Shown here one piece after another: positions 36,649-44,325 of a stretch of 64,000 nucleotides of DNA. Numbering within the stretch: position 1 is the first letter of the stretch; every line of letters begins with the position of its first letter. The notes under the pieces were generated by a model. The model was not told the DNA's origin, made no database searches, and saw nothing but the letters and a program-made list of their open reading frames with translations. This stretch comes from Williamsia sp. (GTDB taxonomy: Bacteria; Bacteroidota; Bacteroidia; Chitinophagales; Chitinophagaceae), in assembly GCA_015069695.1 (NCBI GenBank), contig JADCRZ010000028.1, forward strand, positions 1 through 64,000. Direction: 5' to 3'. The position numbers were made by a program, and so were the translations under genes.

Positions 36649-36681
36649 TTTGCTGACTCCAGAATTATTCTATTATATTTG
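36649..36681 (+). promoter_or_regulatory. Bacteroidota-type promoter of the cysteine-leader operon
   Basis: TTTG at 36649-36652 and TATATTTG at 36674-36681 fit the -33 (TTTG) and -7 (TAnnTTTG) elements of the Bacteroidota primary sigma factor, with a spacer of 21 bases. The start of transcription should fall near 36687, inside the palindrome described next. Confidence 0.65.
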
Positions 36682-36699
36682 TCTACTATTTTAGTAGAC
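36681..36699. promoter_or_regulatory. Perfect palindrome at the transcription start, likely operator
   Basis: GTCTACTA, a 3-base spacer TTT, then TAGTAGAC: a perfect 8-base inverted repeat. It begins at the last base of the -7 element, so a protein bound here would block initiation. The size suits a dimeric winged-helix repressor, for instance an Rrf2-type sulfur or iron-sulfur regulator, but the identity is a guess. No regulator gene adjoins it. Confidence 0.6.
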
Positions 36700-36714
36700 T
36701 TAAAATCTTTAGTC

Positions 36715-36831
36715 ATGGAAATAATTATTCAACATCGTTCGCAAAGCTGGCATTTGACAGCTCTGCTTGCTGATGAATTACAATCTTTCTCTTCTCTCCG
36801 TTCTTCCTGCATGTCTTGTTGTTGTTGCTAA
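36715..36831 (+). CDS. Polycysteine leader peptide (38 aa)
   Basis: An ATG at 36715 opens a 38-codon frame ending ...RSSCMSCCCC and TAA. The last six codons before the stop are Met-Ser-Cys-Cys-Cys-Cys, with an earlier Cys at residue 32, so five of the last seven residues are cysteine. The rest of the peptide (start MEIIIQHRSQSWHL) has no membrane or enzyme feature. It is the first frame in the predicted transcript and precedes an operon with a sulfonate-forming gene by 170 bases. A run of rare-supply codons at the end of a short first ORF is the layout of attenuators that sense charged Cys-tRNA, known for cysteine leaders in Actinobacteria. The regulatory role is inferred. Confidence 0.7.
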   Translation: MEIIIQHRSQSWHLTALLADELQSFSSLRSSCMSCCCC

Positions 36832-37001
36832 TCTCCCGTTTGCTGTTCTGCAAACAGCAGCCCGCCCTGTGCTGCAACCTCCTTTTCTTTTTCTATCTAT
36901 TTATTAACCAGTTCACGCGAACCTGTGCTGCCCGGCAGCGAGGTCCTCTTTGTTTTGCCCACGGCAGCAGGAACAGCGGTGATGCTACAACACTATTTGT
37001 C
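36832..37001 (+). promoter_or_regulatory. Leader region between the cysteine peptide and the dioxygenase gene
   Basis: About 170 bases that can fold in more than one way. GTTTGC/GCAAAC and GCTGTT/AACAGC in the first 30 bases overlap and exclude one another, and further on GTTC/GAAC and GCTGC/GCAGC can pair. These could be alternative structures controlled by ribosome stalling at the cysteine codons. No textbook terminator with a T run was found, so the switch may act on translation of the dioxygenase gene or through Rho. Confidence 0.4.
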
Positions 37002-37850
37002 ATGCCCAGATCTGTTTCAACCACTTTTACATTCAGCAATACATTAACCCCCGAACAATCCCGGTTTTTCCAAACCCACGGCGTGCTGCATTTTAAAGGG
37101 TTTGTTTCACCCGAAACAGTTCAACTGTTTATCCGTGAAATCAACCGGGTAAAAGAAGATTTTGTCAGCCGCAACGTTACCAAGGTCAATGGAATACCCC
37201 TGAAGTACGGCTATGAATCAAGCGGCAAGCCTACGATTCAGCGGCTGGCATTTGCTTCCCAGTTCAGTTCCGTGCTCAGCGAGTTCTTAAAAGACCGGCG
37301 GTTCACCAGCCTTCTTCCGCTTTTGGGAGACTACCAGGGACGCATAGGCGAACATGAGAAAGATGGCCTTGTTGTGAATCATTACGAGAACACCCGCTTC
37401 AGCAGCTTTAAGCAATTGGGCTGGCATACGGATAGTCCCAGAGACTTGTTCCTGGGCAGCAGGATCATGCCGATGCTGAATGTAGGACTGCACCTGGATG
37501 ATTGCCCGGTGGAGAACGGCGGACTTCGTGTATTGCCCGGTACCCACAAACAGAATTTGTTCAGCCTGTTCTTTAAGAAAAAATATTTCATCGACAACAA
37601 GCCCGACAAGAACGAAGTAGGCTTTGACATCCATGCGGGCGACCTCACCATCCACAACGGGAACGTCTGGCACCGGGTAGAACAGTCGCCGTTTACCGGA
37701 GAAAAGAGCCGCCGCAGGGTAATGTACATTCCGATTATTACAGGCGAATACAGTCCCAAACATGCAAAAAGCAGCACGCCGTTCTATCACAGACTGGCAC
37801 AGATCAAACTGCCTCAATCAGCCTGGAAGCAGGTGCCCCAGCAGATCTAA
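37002..37850 (+). CDS. Phytanoyl-CoA dioxygenase family Fe(II)/2-oxoglutarate oxygenase
   Basis: About 282 aa from the ATG at 37002 (MPRSVSTTF); a TTG-started extension to 36816 overlaps the leader peptide and is unlikely. The iron triad is visible as GWHTDSPRD (HxD) and the distal His in NGNVWHRVEQ, with the 2-oxoglutarate Arg probably in RRRVMYIP. This family hydroxylates a range of small molecules, not only phytanoyl-CoA. It opens an operon with an SDR, a ComA-like enzyme and an aldo/keto reductase; 38 bases separate it from the SDR. A sulfur-containing substrate is plausible from the context but unproved. Confidence 0.85.
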   Translation: MPRSVSTTFTFSNTLTPEQSRFFQTHGVLHFKGFVSPETVQLFIREINRVKEDFVSRNVTKVNGIPLKYGYESSGKPTIQRLAFASQFSSVLSEFLKDRRFTSLLPLLGDYQGRIGEHEKDGLVVNHYENTRFSSFKQLGWHTDSPRDLFLGSRIMPMLNVGLHLDDCPVENGGLRVLPGTHKQNLFSLFFKKKYFIDNKPDKNEVGFDIHAGDLTIHNGNVWHRVEQSPFTGEKSRRRVMYIPIITGEYSPKHAKSSTPFYHRLAQIKLPQSAWKQVPQQI

Positions 37851-37888
37851 GCTTACTAACCAATCACTCACACGATAAAATCAAGTTG

Positions 37889-38731
37889 ATGAACGCATAT
37901 GCATTGATAACCGGCGCTGCCAAGGGGATCGGACGGTCACTCGCAGCAGAGCTGGCTAAACGGAACTACCATCTTTTGCTGGCAGACCTGGACGGGATCG
38001 GGCTGGCCCAGACGGCTTACAATATCAGGGAGCGTTACAGGGTAGAGGTCAGGCACATTGAACTCGACCTGGCGGAGGAGGGAGCGGCTGCCAAGCTCAA
38101 GCAATGGAGCAAGCCTTATCATGACCAGCTGCAAATTGTAGTAAACAATGCAGGGTATGGATTAAACGGGCAATTTGCGCACATACCCAGCCGTGAGCAC
38201 ATGGATAATATCTATGTGAATGTAAGGGCAGTGGTGGAGATCTCACATGCATTTATCCCTGTATTGCAGCAGCACCCAGCGCAGGCTTACCTGCTGAATG
38301 TGGGCAGCACCACCGCTTATCAAACTGTTCCCTATCTGAACGTGTACGCAGCATCAAAAGCTTTTGTCCTTTCCTTTACAAGAGGCCTGCGGTACGAACT
38401 CAGAAAAAGCAATATTTCTGTAAGCTGTCTGAGTCCGGGCAGTACCGATACCGATTTTGTTAACCGGGCGCGCATGGGCGAGTCCGTGAGAAAGACCGCA
38501 GCCCGCGTGAACATGTCTCCCGATGAGGTGGCCCGCATTGCTGTCCGGGGATTGTTCCGCGGCAACAGCGAGATCATTCCGGGATGGATCAACAAGCTGA
38601 ATGCCTGGCTTCCCAGCTTCTTTCCTAAGAGCCTGGTGGAAAGGATCGCGGGCAACATCTACGAACCAAAGGAAGAAGCGCTGCTCTCCCCGTCGCGACC
38701 TCTCCGGTTGTACCCGGAGCGGTTCTTATAG
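37889..38731 (+). CDS. Short-chain dehydrogenase/reductase
   Basis: About 280 aa from the ATG at 37889. Cofactor motif TGAAKGIG lies near residues 8-15, NNAGYG in the middle, and the catalytic YAASK near residue 150, with the Ser in LNVGSTTAY. The C-terminal part has a basic hydrophobic stretch (INKLNAWLPSFFPKSLVERI) seen in DltE-like SDRs. It lies second in the cysteine-leader operon; 80 bases separate it from the ComA-like gene. It should oxidise or reduce a hydroxyl/carbonyl on the pathway intermediate. Confidence 0.87.
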   Translation: MNAYALITGAAKGIGRSLAAELAKRNYHLLLADLDGIGLAQTAYNIRERYRVEVRHIELDLAEEGAAAKLKQWSKPYHDQLQIVVNNAGYGLNGQFAHIPSREHMDNIYVNVRAVVEISHAFIPVLQQHPAQAYLLNVGSTTAYQTVPYLNVYAASKAFVLSFTRGLRYELRKSNISVSCLSPGSTDTDFVNRARMGESVRKTAARVNMSPDEVARIAVRGLFRGNSEIIPGWINKLNAWLPSFFPKSLVERIAGNIYEPKEEALLSPSRPLRLYPERFL

Positions 38732-38811
38732 CCGGGGAGCCAGCCAATGCAATGGGCAGGCTTGATACAACCCTGCCATTCTATCACCTGGATCAGCCAC
38801 AACTAACTGAC

Positions 38812-39627
38812 ATGAATTTTGGTCTTTCCCAAATGCCTGAAAGAAAGCAAAAGCCAAGAGCAGAAGGCATTACCATGGTAATGGACAAAGGCTTGAGCGT
38901 GGAAGAAGCGAGGAACCTGATGAGCGTAGGGCACCTGCATGTTGATTTTATCAAGCTGGGATTTGGAACCGCTTATGTTACGCCTACCCTGTCTGAAAAG
39001 CTGGAAGTTTACCGCTCCTTTGATGTGCCGGTATTTTTTGGCGGCACTTTGTTTGAAGCTTTTATTATCCGTGACCAGTTCCCTGATTATATAGCCCTGT
39101 GCCGGCAGTTTGGTATTGCGCATATGGAAGTCAGTGATGGTTCAATTGATATTCCGCACCCCGATAAATGTGCGTACATCAGGGAGCTCAGCCGCTATGG
39201 AACCGTGCTGAGCGAAGTAGGCAGCAAGGACGCCAGCCAGGTGTTCCCGCCCGGTAAATGGATCGAGCTGATGCAGGCCGAGCTGGCTGCTGGTTCTACT
39301 TACTTGATTGCAGAAGCGCGCGAAGCCGGCAATGTAGGCATCTACCGGAGCGGGGGCGAAGTCAGGGAAGGTTTGATAGACGAGATCCTGTCTGAAATTG
39401 ATCCTCAAAAAATCATCTGGGAGGCGCCGCTTAAAAACCAGCAGCTCTATTTTCTTTCACTTATCGGCCAGGATGTAAATTTGGGTAATATCGGTCCAAA
39501 TGATATCATAGCTTTGGAGGCTATGCGCGTTGGATTAAGAGGAGATTCATTCTTTTTGTTCCTGGATGGAGAAGGGGCCGCCAGGAACAAAAAGAACAAA
39601 CATGCACAAAAACAACCAAAAACGTGA
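38812..39627 (+). CDS. Phosphosulfolactate synthase family protein (ComA-like)
   Basis: About 271 aa from the ATG at 38812 (MNFGLSQMPE); an upstream start at 38752 is possible. It follows the (2R)-phospho-3-sulfolactate synthase family: MVMDKGLS, DFIKLGFGTAYV, FFGGTLFEAF, MEVSDGSIDI and SEVGSKD are all present. ComA joins phosphoenolpyruvate and sulfite, the first step to coenzyme M in methanogens and to sulfolactate in bacteria. The genes for the next steps (ComB phosphatase, ComC dehydrogenase) are not in the window, although the neighbouring SDR and aldo/keto reductase could replace a dehydrogenase. Control by a cysteine leader suggests a role under sulfur limitation, in which case the enzyme might work in the sulfite-releasing direction. 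Direction and product are open. Confidence 0.85.
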   Translation: MNFGLSQMPERKQKPRAEGITMVMDKGLSVEEARNLMSVGHLHVDFIKLGFGTAYVTPTLSEKLEVYRSFDVPVFFGGTLFEAFIIRDQFPDYIALCRQFGIAHMEVSDGSIDIPHPDKCAYIRELSRYGTVLSEVGSKDASQVFPPGKWIELMQAELAAGSTYLIAEAREAGNVGIYRSGGEVREGLIDEILSEIDPQKIIWEAPLKNQQLYFLSLIGQDVNLGNIGPNDIIALEAMRVGLRGDSFFLFLDGEGAARNKKNKHAQKQPKT

Positions 39628-40586
39628 ACCAAACAGAGAAAACCAAACAGGCTGACGCTTCCGGTGAAGATATTGTCACAAAAAAGAGCAAGGGATTGCA
39701 GAAAGTGTTTCTGAGTGATGCAGGACCTAAAGTGTCTCCGGCAATCTATGGTTTTTACCGCTGGATGGTAGAAAGCTCTACTACACCCGAGGCCATGGAA
39801 AAAACGGTGAACCTGTGTCTGGAAGTGGGCATAAATACATTTGATCATGCAGACATCTATGGTTCATACCAGTGCGAGGAACTGTTCGGAAAGGTTATGC
39901 AGCGCCGTTCGTTCAGGCGGGAAGACGTGGTGATCTTTTCAAAATGCGGTATCCGTGTACCTGCACCCAAGGTGCCCGACGTACGGTTGACGCATTATGA
40001 TACGTCCAGCAAGCACATCCTTGAAAGCGTTGAAAACTCCCTGCGCAACCTGCACACAGATTACCTGGACATTTTTCTGCTCAATCACCTTGACCATGTT
40101 TCCAACCTGGAGGAAACTGCGCTTACCCTGCTGCATTTAAAAGAATCGGGAAAGATCAGGAATATCGGTGTGTGCAACTTCTCTGTTTTTCAGCACCAGC
40201 TCCTGTCGTCATACCTCAATATCCCCATTGTAACCAATCACATCGAGCTCAATCTGTTGAACACCGCGGCCATCGACAATGGCCAGATCGATTACATCAA
40301 ACAGCGGTACATGCGGCCGCTTGCGTCTTCCCCGCTGGCTGCAGGACGCATCGCTTACGGCAAAGACCGGCTGGCCCTGCGCGTGCGCCGCAAGCTGCAG
40401 GAACTAAGCATCAAGTACGGAGCCGACATCGAGTCGATCGCCGTGGCCTGGCTGGTAAAGCTGGGTGCCCTGCCCCTGATCGGCACCACCAGCGAACAAA
40501 GGATCAGGAACATCGTCGGCGCTTTTGAAATTGATCTGGACATCCAGGATTGGTACGACCTGTATAGCGCGTCAAAAAAGTTATAA
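39624..40586 (+). CDS. Aldo/keto reductase (YdhF-like)
   Basis: About 320 aa. The start is a GTG at 39624 that overlaps the stop of the ComA-like gene by 4 bases (GTGA), so the two are translationally coupled. Features are IYGFYRWM at the start, INTFDHADIYGSY with the catalytic Asp and Tyr, and LFLLNHLDHV in place of the usual His motif, as in the YdhF-type predicted oxidoreductases. It ends the cysteine-leader operon. A reductive or dehydrogenating step on a sulfonated carbonyl is a possible role. Confidence 0.86.
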   Translation: MNQTEKTKQADASGEDIVTKKSKGLQKVFLSDAGPKVSPAIYGFYRWMVESSTTPEAMEKTVNLCLEVGINTFDHADIYGSYQCEELFGKVMQRRSFRREDVVIFSKCGIRVPAPKVPDVRLTHYDTSSKHILESVENSLRNLHTDYLDIFLLNHLDHVSNLEETALTLLHLKESGKIRNIGVCNFSVFQHQLLSSYLNIPIVTNHIELNLLNTAAIDNGQIDYIKQRYMRPLASSPLAAGRIAYGKDRLALRVRRKLQELSIKYGADIESIAVAWLVKLGALPLIGTTSEQRIRNIVGAFEIDLDIQDWYDLYSASKKL

Positions 40587-40592
40587 TGCCTG

Positions 40593-40799
40593 TTAGCGGT
40601 GATGATCGCTGACAAGCCTCCGTAGACGTGCATACTTGCCTGGTGTAAACAAATCATCCTGCAAAACCAAATAGCGCTTCCTGTCGTATAATAAAAGAGC
40701 CTGTTTGATCAGGCTTCTTGCTTTTAGACCTGTACAGTTAGCGGGATGGTCTTTTAATAATACTTTATCAAAATAAGATTGTGTTTTTACCGGAATCAT
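40593..40799 (-). CDS. Possible small hypothetical protein
   Basis: A 68 aa frame, starting MIPVKTQSYFDKVLL, in the 320-base gap between the aldo/keto reductase and the next plus-strand gene. It is rich in Lys, Arg and Leu with a plausible helical pattern (ARSLIKQALLLYDRKR) and is not antisense to another gene, which favours it slightly. No family is recognised. The rest of the gap, 40800-40907, should hold the promoter of the gene at 40908. Confidence 0.35.
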   Translation of the reverse strand: MIPVKTQSYFDKVLLKDHPANCTGLKARSLIKQALLLYDRKRYLVLQDDLFTPGKYARLRRLVSDHHR

Positions 40800-40907
40800 C
40801 TCTATACTTACACCGGGCGCCGCTGCATGACCGGCTGCAGGTTATAGGTAACCGTACAAAGGCCATCGGCAAAATAACTAACAATTTAAAAGCGATCAGT
40901 TTTCAGG

Positions 40908-41873
40908 ATGGGTGAACATGAATGGATCCAAACCAAAAAGGAATGTGAAGTAGATGCACAGGGAAATCTTGTTCCCCGGATGATCACGCTCGAACGTTCG
41001 CGGAAGAAGTACCTGGGTTTTGAGAAAAAAGATGCTGTAGACATCCTGCTGCGGGTGGCAAGTTTTTTTGCTGTGTTTATTCCCCTGGGATTGTTTTACC
41101 TGCAGCGAAAAGCTGAAATCAACAAACAAAAAGCCATCTACCAGCTGCAGGTATATGCAGAAGCTACTTCCCTGCTGCACCAGATACTGGAAATGCCGGC
41201 AGATTCAGCCAATTTTTCTTCAGCGACCAATAAATTGTATTTTGATTCCTATCCCAAGCTGCGTATCCTGGGTGAGAACGAAGTGTCGAATAAGTTCAGG
41301 GAAATCAAAAACCAGATTCCTTTGTATTCCTTCCTATACAAGGTTGATGACCACCTCAGCAATTTTTACCAGAATGCATCCCATTTGCTGGATGGAATGT
41401 TGTACATCGACGATACGCATACAGGAGACGACAAAAAAACGATCGAACGTTTTTTCCAGGAAAAAAGGGTGACCGATTCAAGCTATGTTGCTTTTGCCTC
41501 GTTGCAACAAGCCCTGCGCCAGAACTTTGTAAGCAAGGAGCCCGCAGATACAAACGGCTTAAATGCCATTCAGCAATTTGCCAAACGGGAGAAGATCCAG
41601 GTTGATAAGATGGAAGAGTACCATGCCTGGTTCAACAACTTAAGCGATCGGTTTTATACAGATACGCTTATCAGGAACCATGGCTACAATGATGATTATG
41701 ATTATTACTACGTGGGCTTTGCTGAAACATCTGGTGCTGTTACCATGAAAATGAAGGACATGAAGCAGGAACTGACCGGGCACAAAGACCTTATCAGCAA
41801 TTTCAAAAACCATTTGCTGCGGGAGGTAGAACAACTGGATTCCCTGATGATGGTTTCCAATTCGCATCTCTGA
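40908..41873 (+). CDS. Membrane-anchored hypothetical protein
   Basis: A 321 aa protein. A charged cytoplasmic N-terminus of about 45 residues (MGEHEWIQTKKECEV) precedes one transmembrane helix near 46-64 (RVASFFAVFIPLGLFYL). The remaining part is charged and mostly helical, with EIKNQIPLYSFLYKVDDHLSNF and a late acidic NDDYDYYYVG stretch. A QRKAEINKQKAIYQLQ segment after the helix may form a coiled coil. No family is recognised. It is monocistronic and convergent with the lipoprotein gene at 41955. Confidence 0.65.
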   Translation: MGEHEWIQTKKECEVDAQGNLVPRMITLERSRKKYLGFEKKDAVDILLRVASFFAVFIPLGLFYLQRKAEINKQKAIYQLQVYAEATSLLHQILEMPADSANFSSATNKLYFDSYPKLRILGENEVSNKFREIKNQIPLYSFLYKVDDHLSNFYQNASHLLDGMLYIDDTHTGDDKKTIERFFQEKRVTDSSYVAFASLQQALRQNFVSKEPADTNGLNAIQQFAKREKIQVDKMEEYHAWFNNLSDRFYTDTLIRNHGYNDDYDYYYVGFAETSGAVTMKMKDMKQELTGHKDLISNFKNHLLREVEQLDSLMMVSNSHL

Positions 41874-41954
41874 TGCGGGATTGCGTTGATCTGGGATGCA
41901 CAGCATACCAATCCTTTTCGATTGATATTATCTTCGGCTCAAAGCTGTTCATGC

Positions 41955-43064
41955 TTATGGCGCCAGTACAAACCTCCGTTCAATAAAAACATCTTCTTTT
42001 TTTTGCTGTACTGTAATATCACGGTCGAAAACCTTGTTGAGGTTGTTGCCGGCCAGGTCTTCCAGGTAGGTTGCTACCTGCAGCCGGTAGGTGCCTGCTT
42101 GCCAGGCGCGCGCAGGCCGGAACGTGCATCCTGTCTGGGTTTTGTTCAATATGATGTTACCCCGTACGGGTGTCTCTTTTTCATCAACTATCCGCAAGGT
42201 TTCCCCTGCCAGAAAATAATCGAGCGGTTCGTTGAATGCGATCTCCAAGGGTTGCAGCGTCTCGGTGCGTGGCAGCGCCAGCTTCCATTGGCTGGGTACC
42301 GGCGTAGAGCTGTCCCTGCCATTTACATAAAAACTTTTTTTGAATACCTGCCTGAGGGGCAGTCCCCCGGCGCTCTTCCAACCGGCATCAACCAGCAAGG
42401 TATAGCGGGCGCCCTGCTTGAGAGGATTGCCCATGCGCTCGTTGGGGATTAAGCCGCGCTTGATGCGGCCGGGATCAAGCCATATAGTGAGGGCGGTTCT
42501 TTCCCTGTTCCAGAGTTCAGGTTGCAGGTCGAGGAAAATATTGGAAATGGTATCTGCTCTTTCGTTCAGCAGATAGGTATGGTGCAGGGCTTCTCCTTCC
42601 TGCATCGGTGCTGAAAAAACAAGATAGATCTTCAACAGGTTCTCGGGCAGGGAATCGGCAGCGGGGTAGAGGGCCAGCAATACAGGGGCATCGGCCGTGT
42701 CAGGGGAGGGAACCCTGACACGGCCGATCAATTTTTTCTTGAAGAGCACGCTGTACTGCTTGCCGGGGGAGAGGGCGATCAGCGGTTTGAACAGGATGTC
42801 CGGCCCTTCAAAACCGGATGCTCCCAGCATCGGCGTCTGCCCGTTCTCCAGAAAAACCTGCAGACCCGATCCTGGATTTTTATCCTGCTCCCCTTTAACC
42901 AAAGATCCTGGAATACGGATGCCGGTTGCTTGTTTGCCGGTCCATACAAGCCGGATGCTTTGCCTTGCATGTTGCTGGCAACCGGCAAGGATAAAAAAAA
43001 TCAGGTTAAGCAATAGGCTCAACCTGATTATACGTGGGAGGGAGAATTTACAGATCGCTGTCAT
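41955..43064 (-). CDS. Lipoprotein with Ig-like repeats, unknown function
   Basis: About 369 aa from the ATG at 43064. The N-terminus has a lipoprotein signal ending FFILAGCQQH. The mature protein seems to hold bacterial Ig-like (SbsA-type) domains: LLKIYLVFSAPMQEGEALHH and LQPLEIAFNEPLDYF each read like such a domain start, and the end has a YRLQVATYLEDLAGN segment typical of Ig-like folds. It starts within the last codons of the upstream propeller gene (17-base overlap), so the two are co-translated. Likely an outer-membrane-anchored partner of that protein; function unknown. Confidence 0.72.
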   Translation of the reverse strand: MTAICKFSLPRIIRLSLLLNLIFFILAGCQQHARQSIRLVWTGKQATGIRIPGSLVKGEQDKNPGSGLQVFLENGQTPMLGASGFEGPDILFKPLIALSPGKQYSVLFKKKLIGRVRVPSPDTADAPVLLALYPAADSLPENLLKIYLVFSAPMQEGEALHHTYLLNERADTISNIFLDLQPELWNRERTALTIWLDPGRIKRGLIPNERMGNPLKQGARYTLLVDAGWKSAGGLPLRQVFKKSFYVNGRDSSTPVPSQWKLALPRTETLQPLEIAFNEPLDYFLAGETLRIVDEKETPVRGNIILNKTQTGCTFRPARAWQAGTYRLQVATYLEDLAGNNLNKVFDRDITVQQKKEDVFIERRFVLAP

Positions 43065-44136
43065 TGGCTGTCCAAAGATCAACATCACCATTGGCTTTTT
43101 TCTGCACCATTACAACTTGCTTGTCGTCGAGTTTGTCCATTTGCAGCACATTGGTCATGGGCGTGGCTACAAACGGTACGCCTGCTGTGCCCTTCACTTG
43201 TTCGGTCAGGGTTCCTTCGAAACGTTCGATGTTTTTGTAATCTACTTTGGCAACCGGGTTTTTGGTATTGGCCATCATCAGGAAAGATCCGCTGCCCTCT
43301 TGCAGGCTGATCATATCGATGGGGGTATTTCCGCTGCCCATTTCTGCGACGGTTCTTCCTTTTACATGCTGGCCGGCTTTCAGCTCATCCATGGGAAACA
43401 AGACCAGCGGTGTACAGGTATAGCTGGCTACAATGTATTTTTTATTGTTGATGGTAGCCGTCGTAAACGTGCGGATAGGCGCAGTTGTTTCATAGCGGCC
43501 GTGGGAAGCATGATAGATTTCCAGGGTGGCTTCATCCTGCTTGTCTGTAAAAGGATAGGGAATGCTGCGGAGCGATGAACTGAACTGGTGGTTCGACAAA
43601 CCGCTTACCAGCAATTTTCCATCTGCAAAACCGATGTCGGAAATAGAAGAGATGCGCAGGGACCGCCCGCGTCCGTCCTTGGCATCTTCGGCCGGTGCAT
43701 TGTTCAGCACAACCGATGTTGCGGGCATGTCTTTCAGCGAAACAGCTTCCAGCTTGTTGCCTTCTACCCGCAGCAGTACGGGCGTTCCATCATTGCTTTG
43801 TACAGCGATGTACAGCTTTTTGCTGAGTGGATTAACAGCCATGTCGGTGATCGTAATATTGCTTACCTCTGTACCCAGCGCGGCCGCTATTTTCTGGTCG
43901 ATGTTTTTGATGTCGTAGGCGCTTGCTTTGCCTTTTTTCAGGTCTTTGGTGTTTACGGCAAACACAGAGGCTGTTTTGGAATCGCCGATAAACAAAGTGC
44001 CATCAGGCCCGAAAGTAATCGCACTGATCGATTGCACACCGGCAGCGGTGGTCATCTCGTGCTGTGGACGGTTGAATGCGGCAAACAGAAATGCGCCTGC
44101 AAGCAGAACGCTTAAGTAGAGGACTGTTTTCTTCAT
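43048..44136 (-). CDS. Exported beta-propeller-like protein
   Basis: A 362 aa protein with a signal peptide (MKKTVLYLSVLLAGAFLFAA, cleavage near residue 20). The mature part has blade-like repeats: AITFGPDGTLFIGDSKTASVFAV, DMAVNPLSKKLYIAVQS and IGFADGKLLVSG, as in SMP-30/NHL-type propellers. No catalytic residues are evident. Its end overlaps the start of the Ig-like lipoprotein gene. The pair probably acts in the envelope, but the function is not known. Confidence 0.75.
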   Translation of the reverse strand: MKKTVLYLSVLLAGAFLFAAFNRPQHEMTTAAGVQSISAITFGPDGTLFIGDSKTASVFAVNTKDLKKGKASAYDIKNIDQKIAAALGTEVSNITITDMAVNPLSKKLYIAVQSNDGTPVLLRVEGNKLEAVSLKDMPATSVVLNNAPAEDAKDGRGRSLRISSISDIGFADGKLLVSGLSNHQFSSSLRSIPYPFTDKQDEATLEIYHASHGRYETTAPIRTFTTATINNKKYIVASYTCTPLVLFPMDELKAGQHVKGRTVAEMGSGNTPIDMISLQEGSGSFLMMANTKNPVAKVDYKNIERFEGTLTEQVKGTAGVPFVATPMTNVLQMDKLDDKQVVMVQKKANGDVDLWTANDSDL

Positions 44137-44207
44137 ACAAGGATGATTTTAAGTCAGTAAAAGGTTTCTTAGAAAAGCCGGAAGGGAGATGTCTTAAACA
44201 AATATAG

Positions 44208-44237
44208 CCCTTTTGGTCCGTATTGAAACCAAAAGGG
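44208..44237. repeat. 10-base perfect inverted repeat upstream of the propeller gene
   Basis: CCCTTTTGGT (44208-44217) and ACCAAAAGGG (44228-44237) pair perfectly with a 10-base loop. It lies about 70 bases upstream of the start codon of the gene ending at 44136 on the minus strand, where it could be an operator or a 5' UTR hairpin. On the minus strand there is no T run after it, so a terminator is unlikely. Confidence 0.5.
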
Positions 44238-44255
44238 TCAAGCCTTGCCTCTAAC

Positions 44256-44284
44256 AAAAAAGTGGCAGGATGATCCTGCCACTT
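44256..44284 (-). terminator. Intrinsic terminator of the lipoprotein gene at 44326
   Basis: AAGTGGCAGGA (44260-44270), loop TGA, and TCCTGCCACTT (44274-44284) form an 11-base perfect stem. On the minus strand it runs into TTTTG, as expected for an intrinsic terminator 40 bases after the stop codon of the gene at 44326-44853. Confidence 0.8.
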
Positions 44285-44325
44285 CGGGTGTATAGTGGAT
44301 TGATTGTTTTAAAGGGCTGGTTGAT

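Noticed and set aside
36816-37001. TTG-started N-terminal extension of the dioxygenase
   Set aside because: It overlaps the cysteine leader ORF in another frame, gives a Cys/Leu-rich segment without homology sense, and the ATG at 37002 fits the family start.
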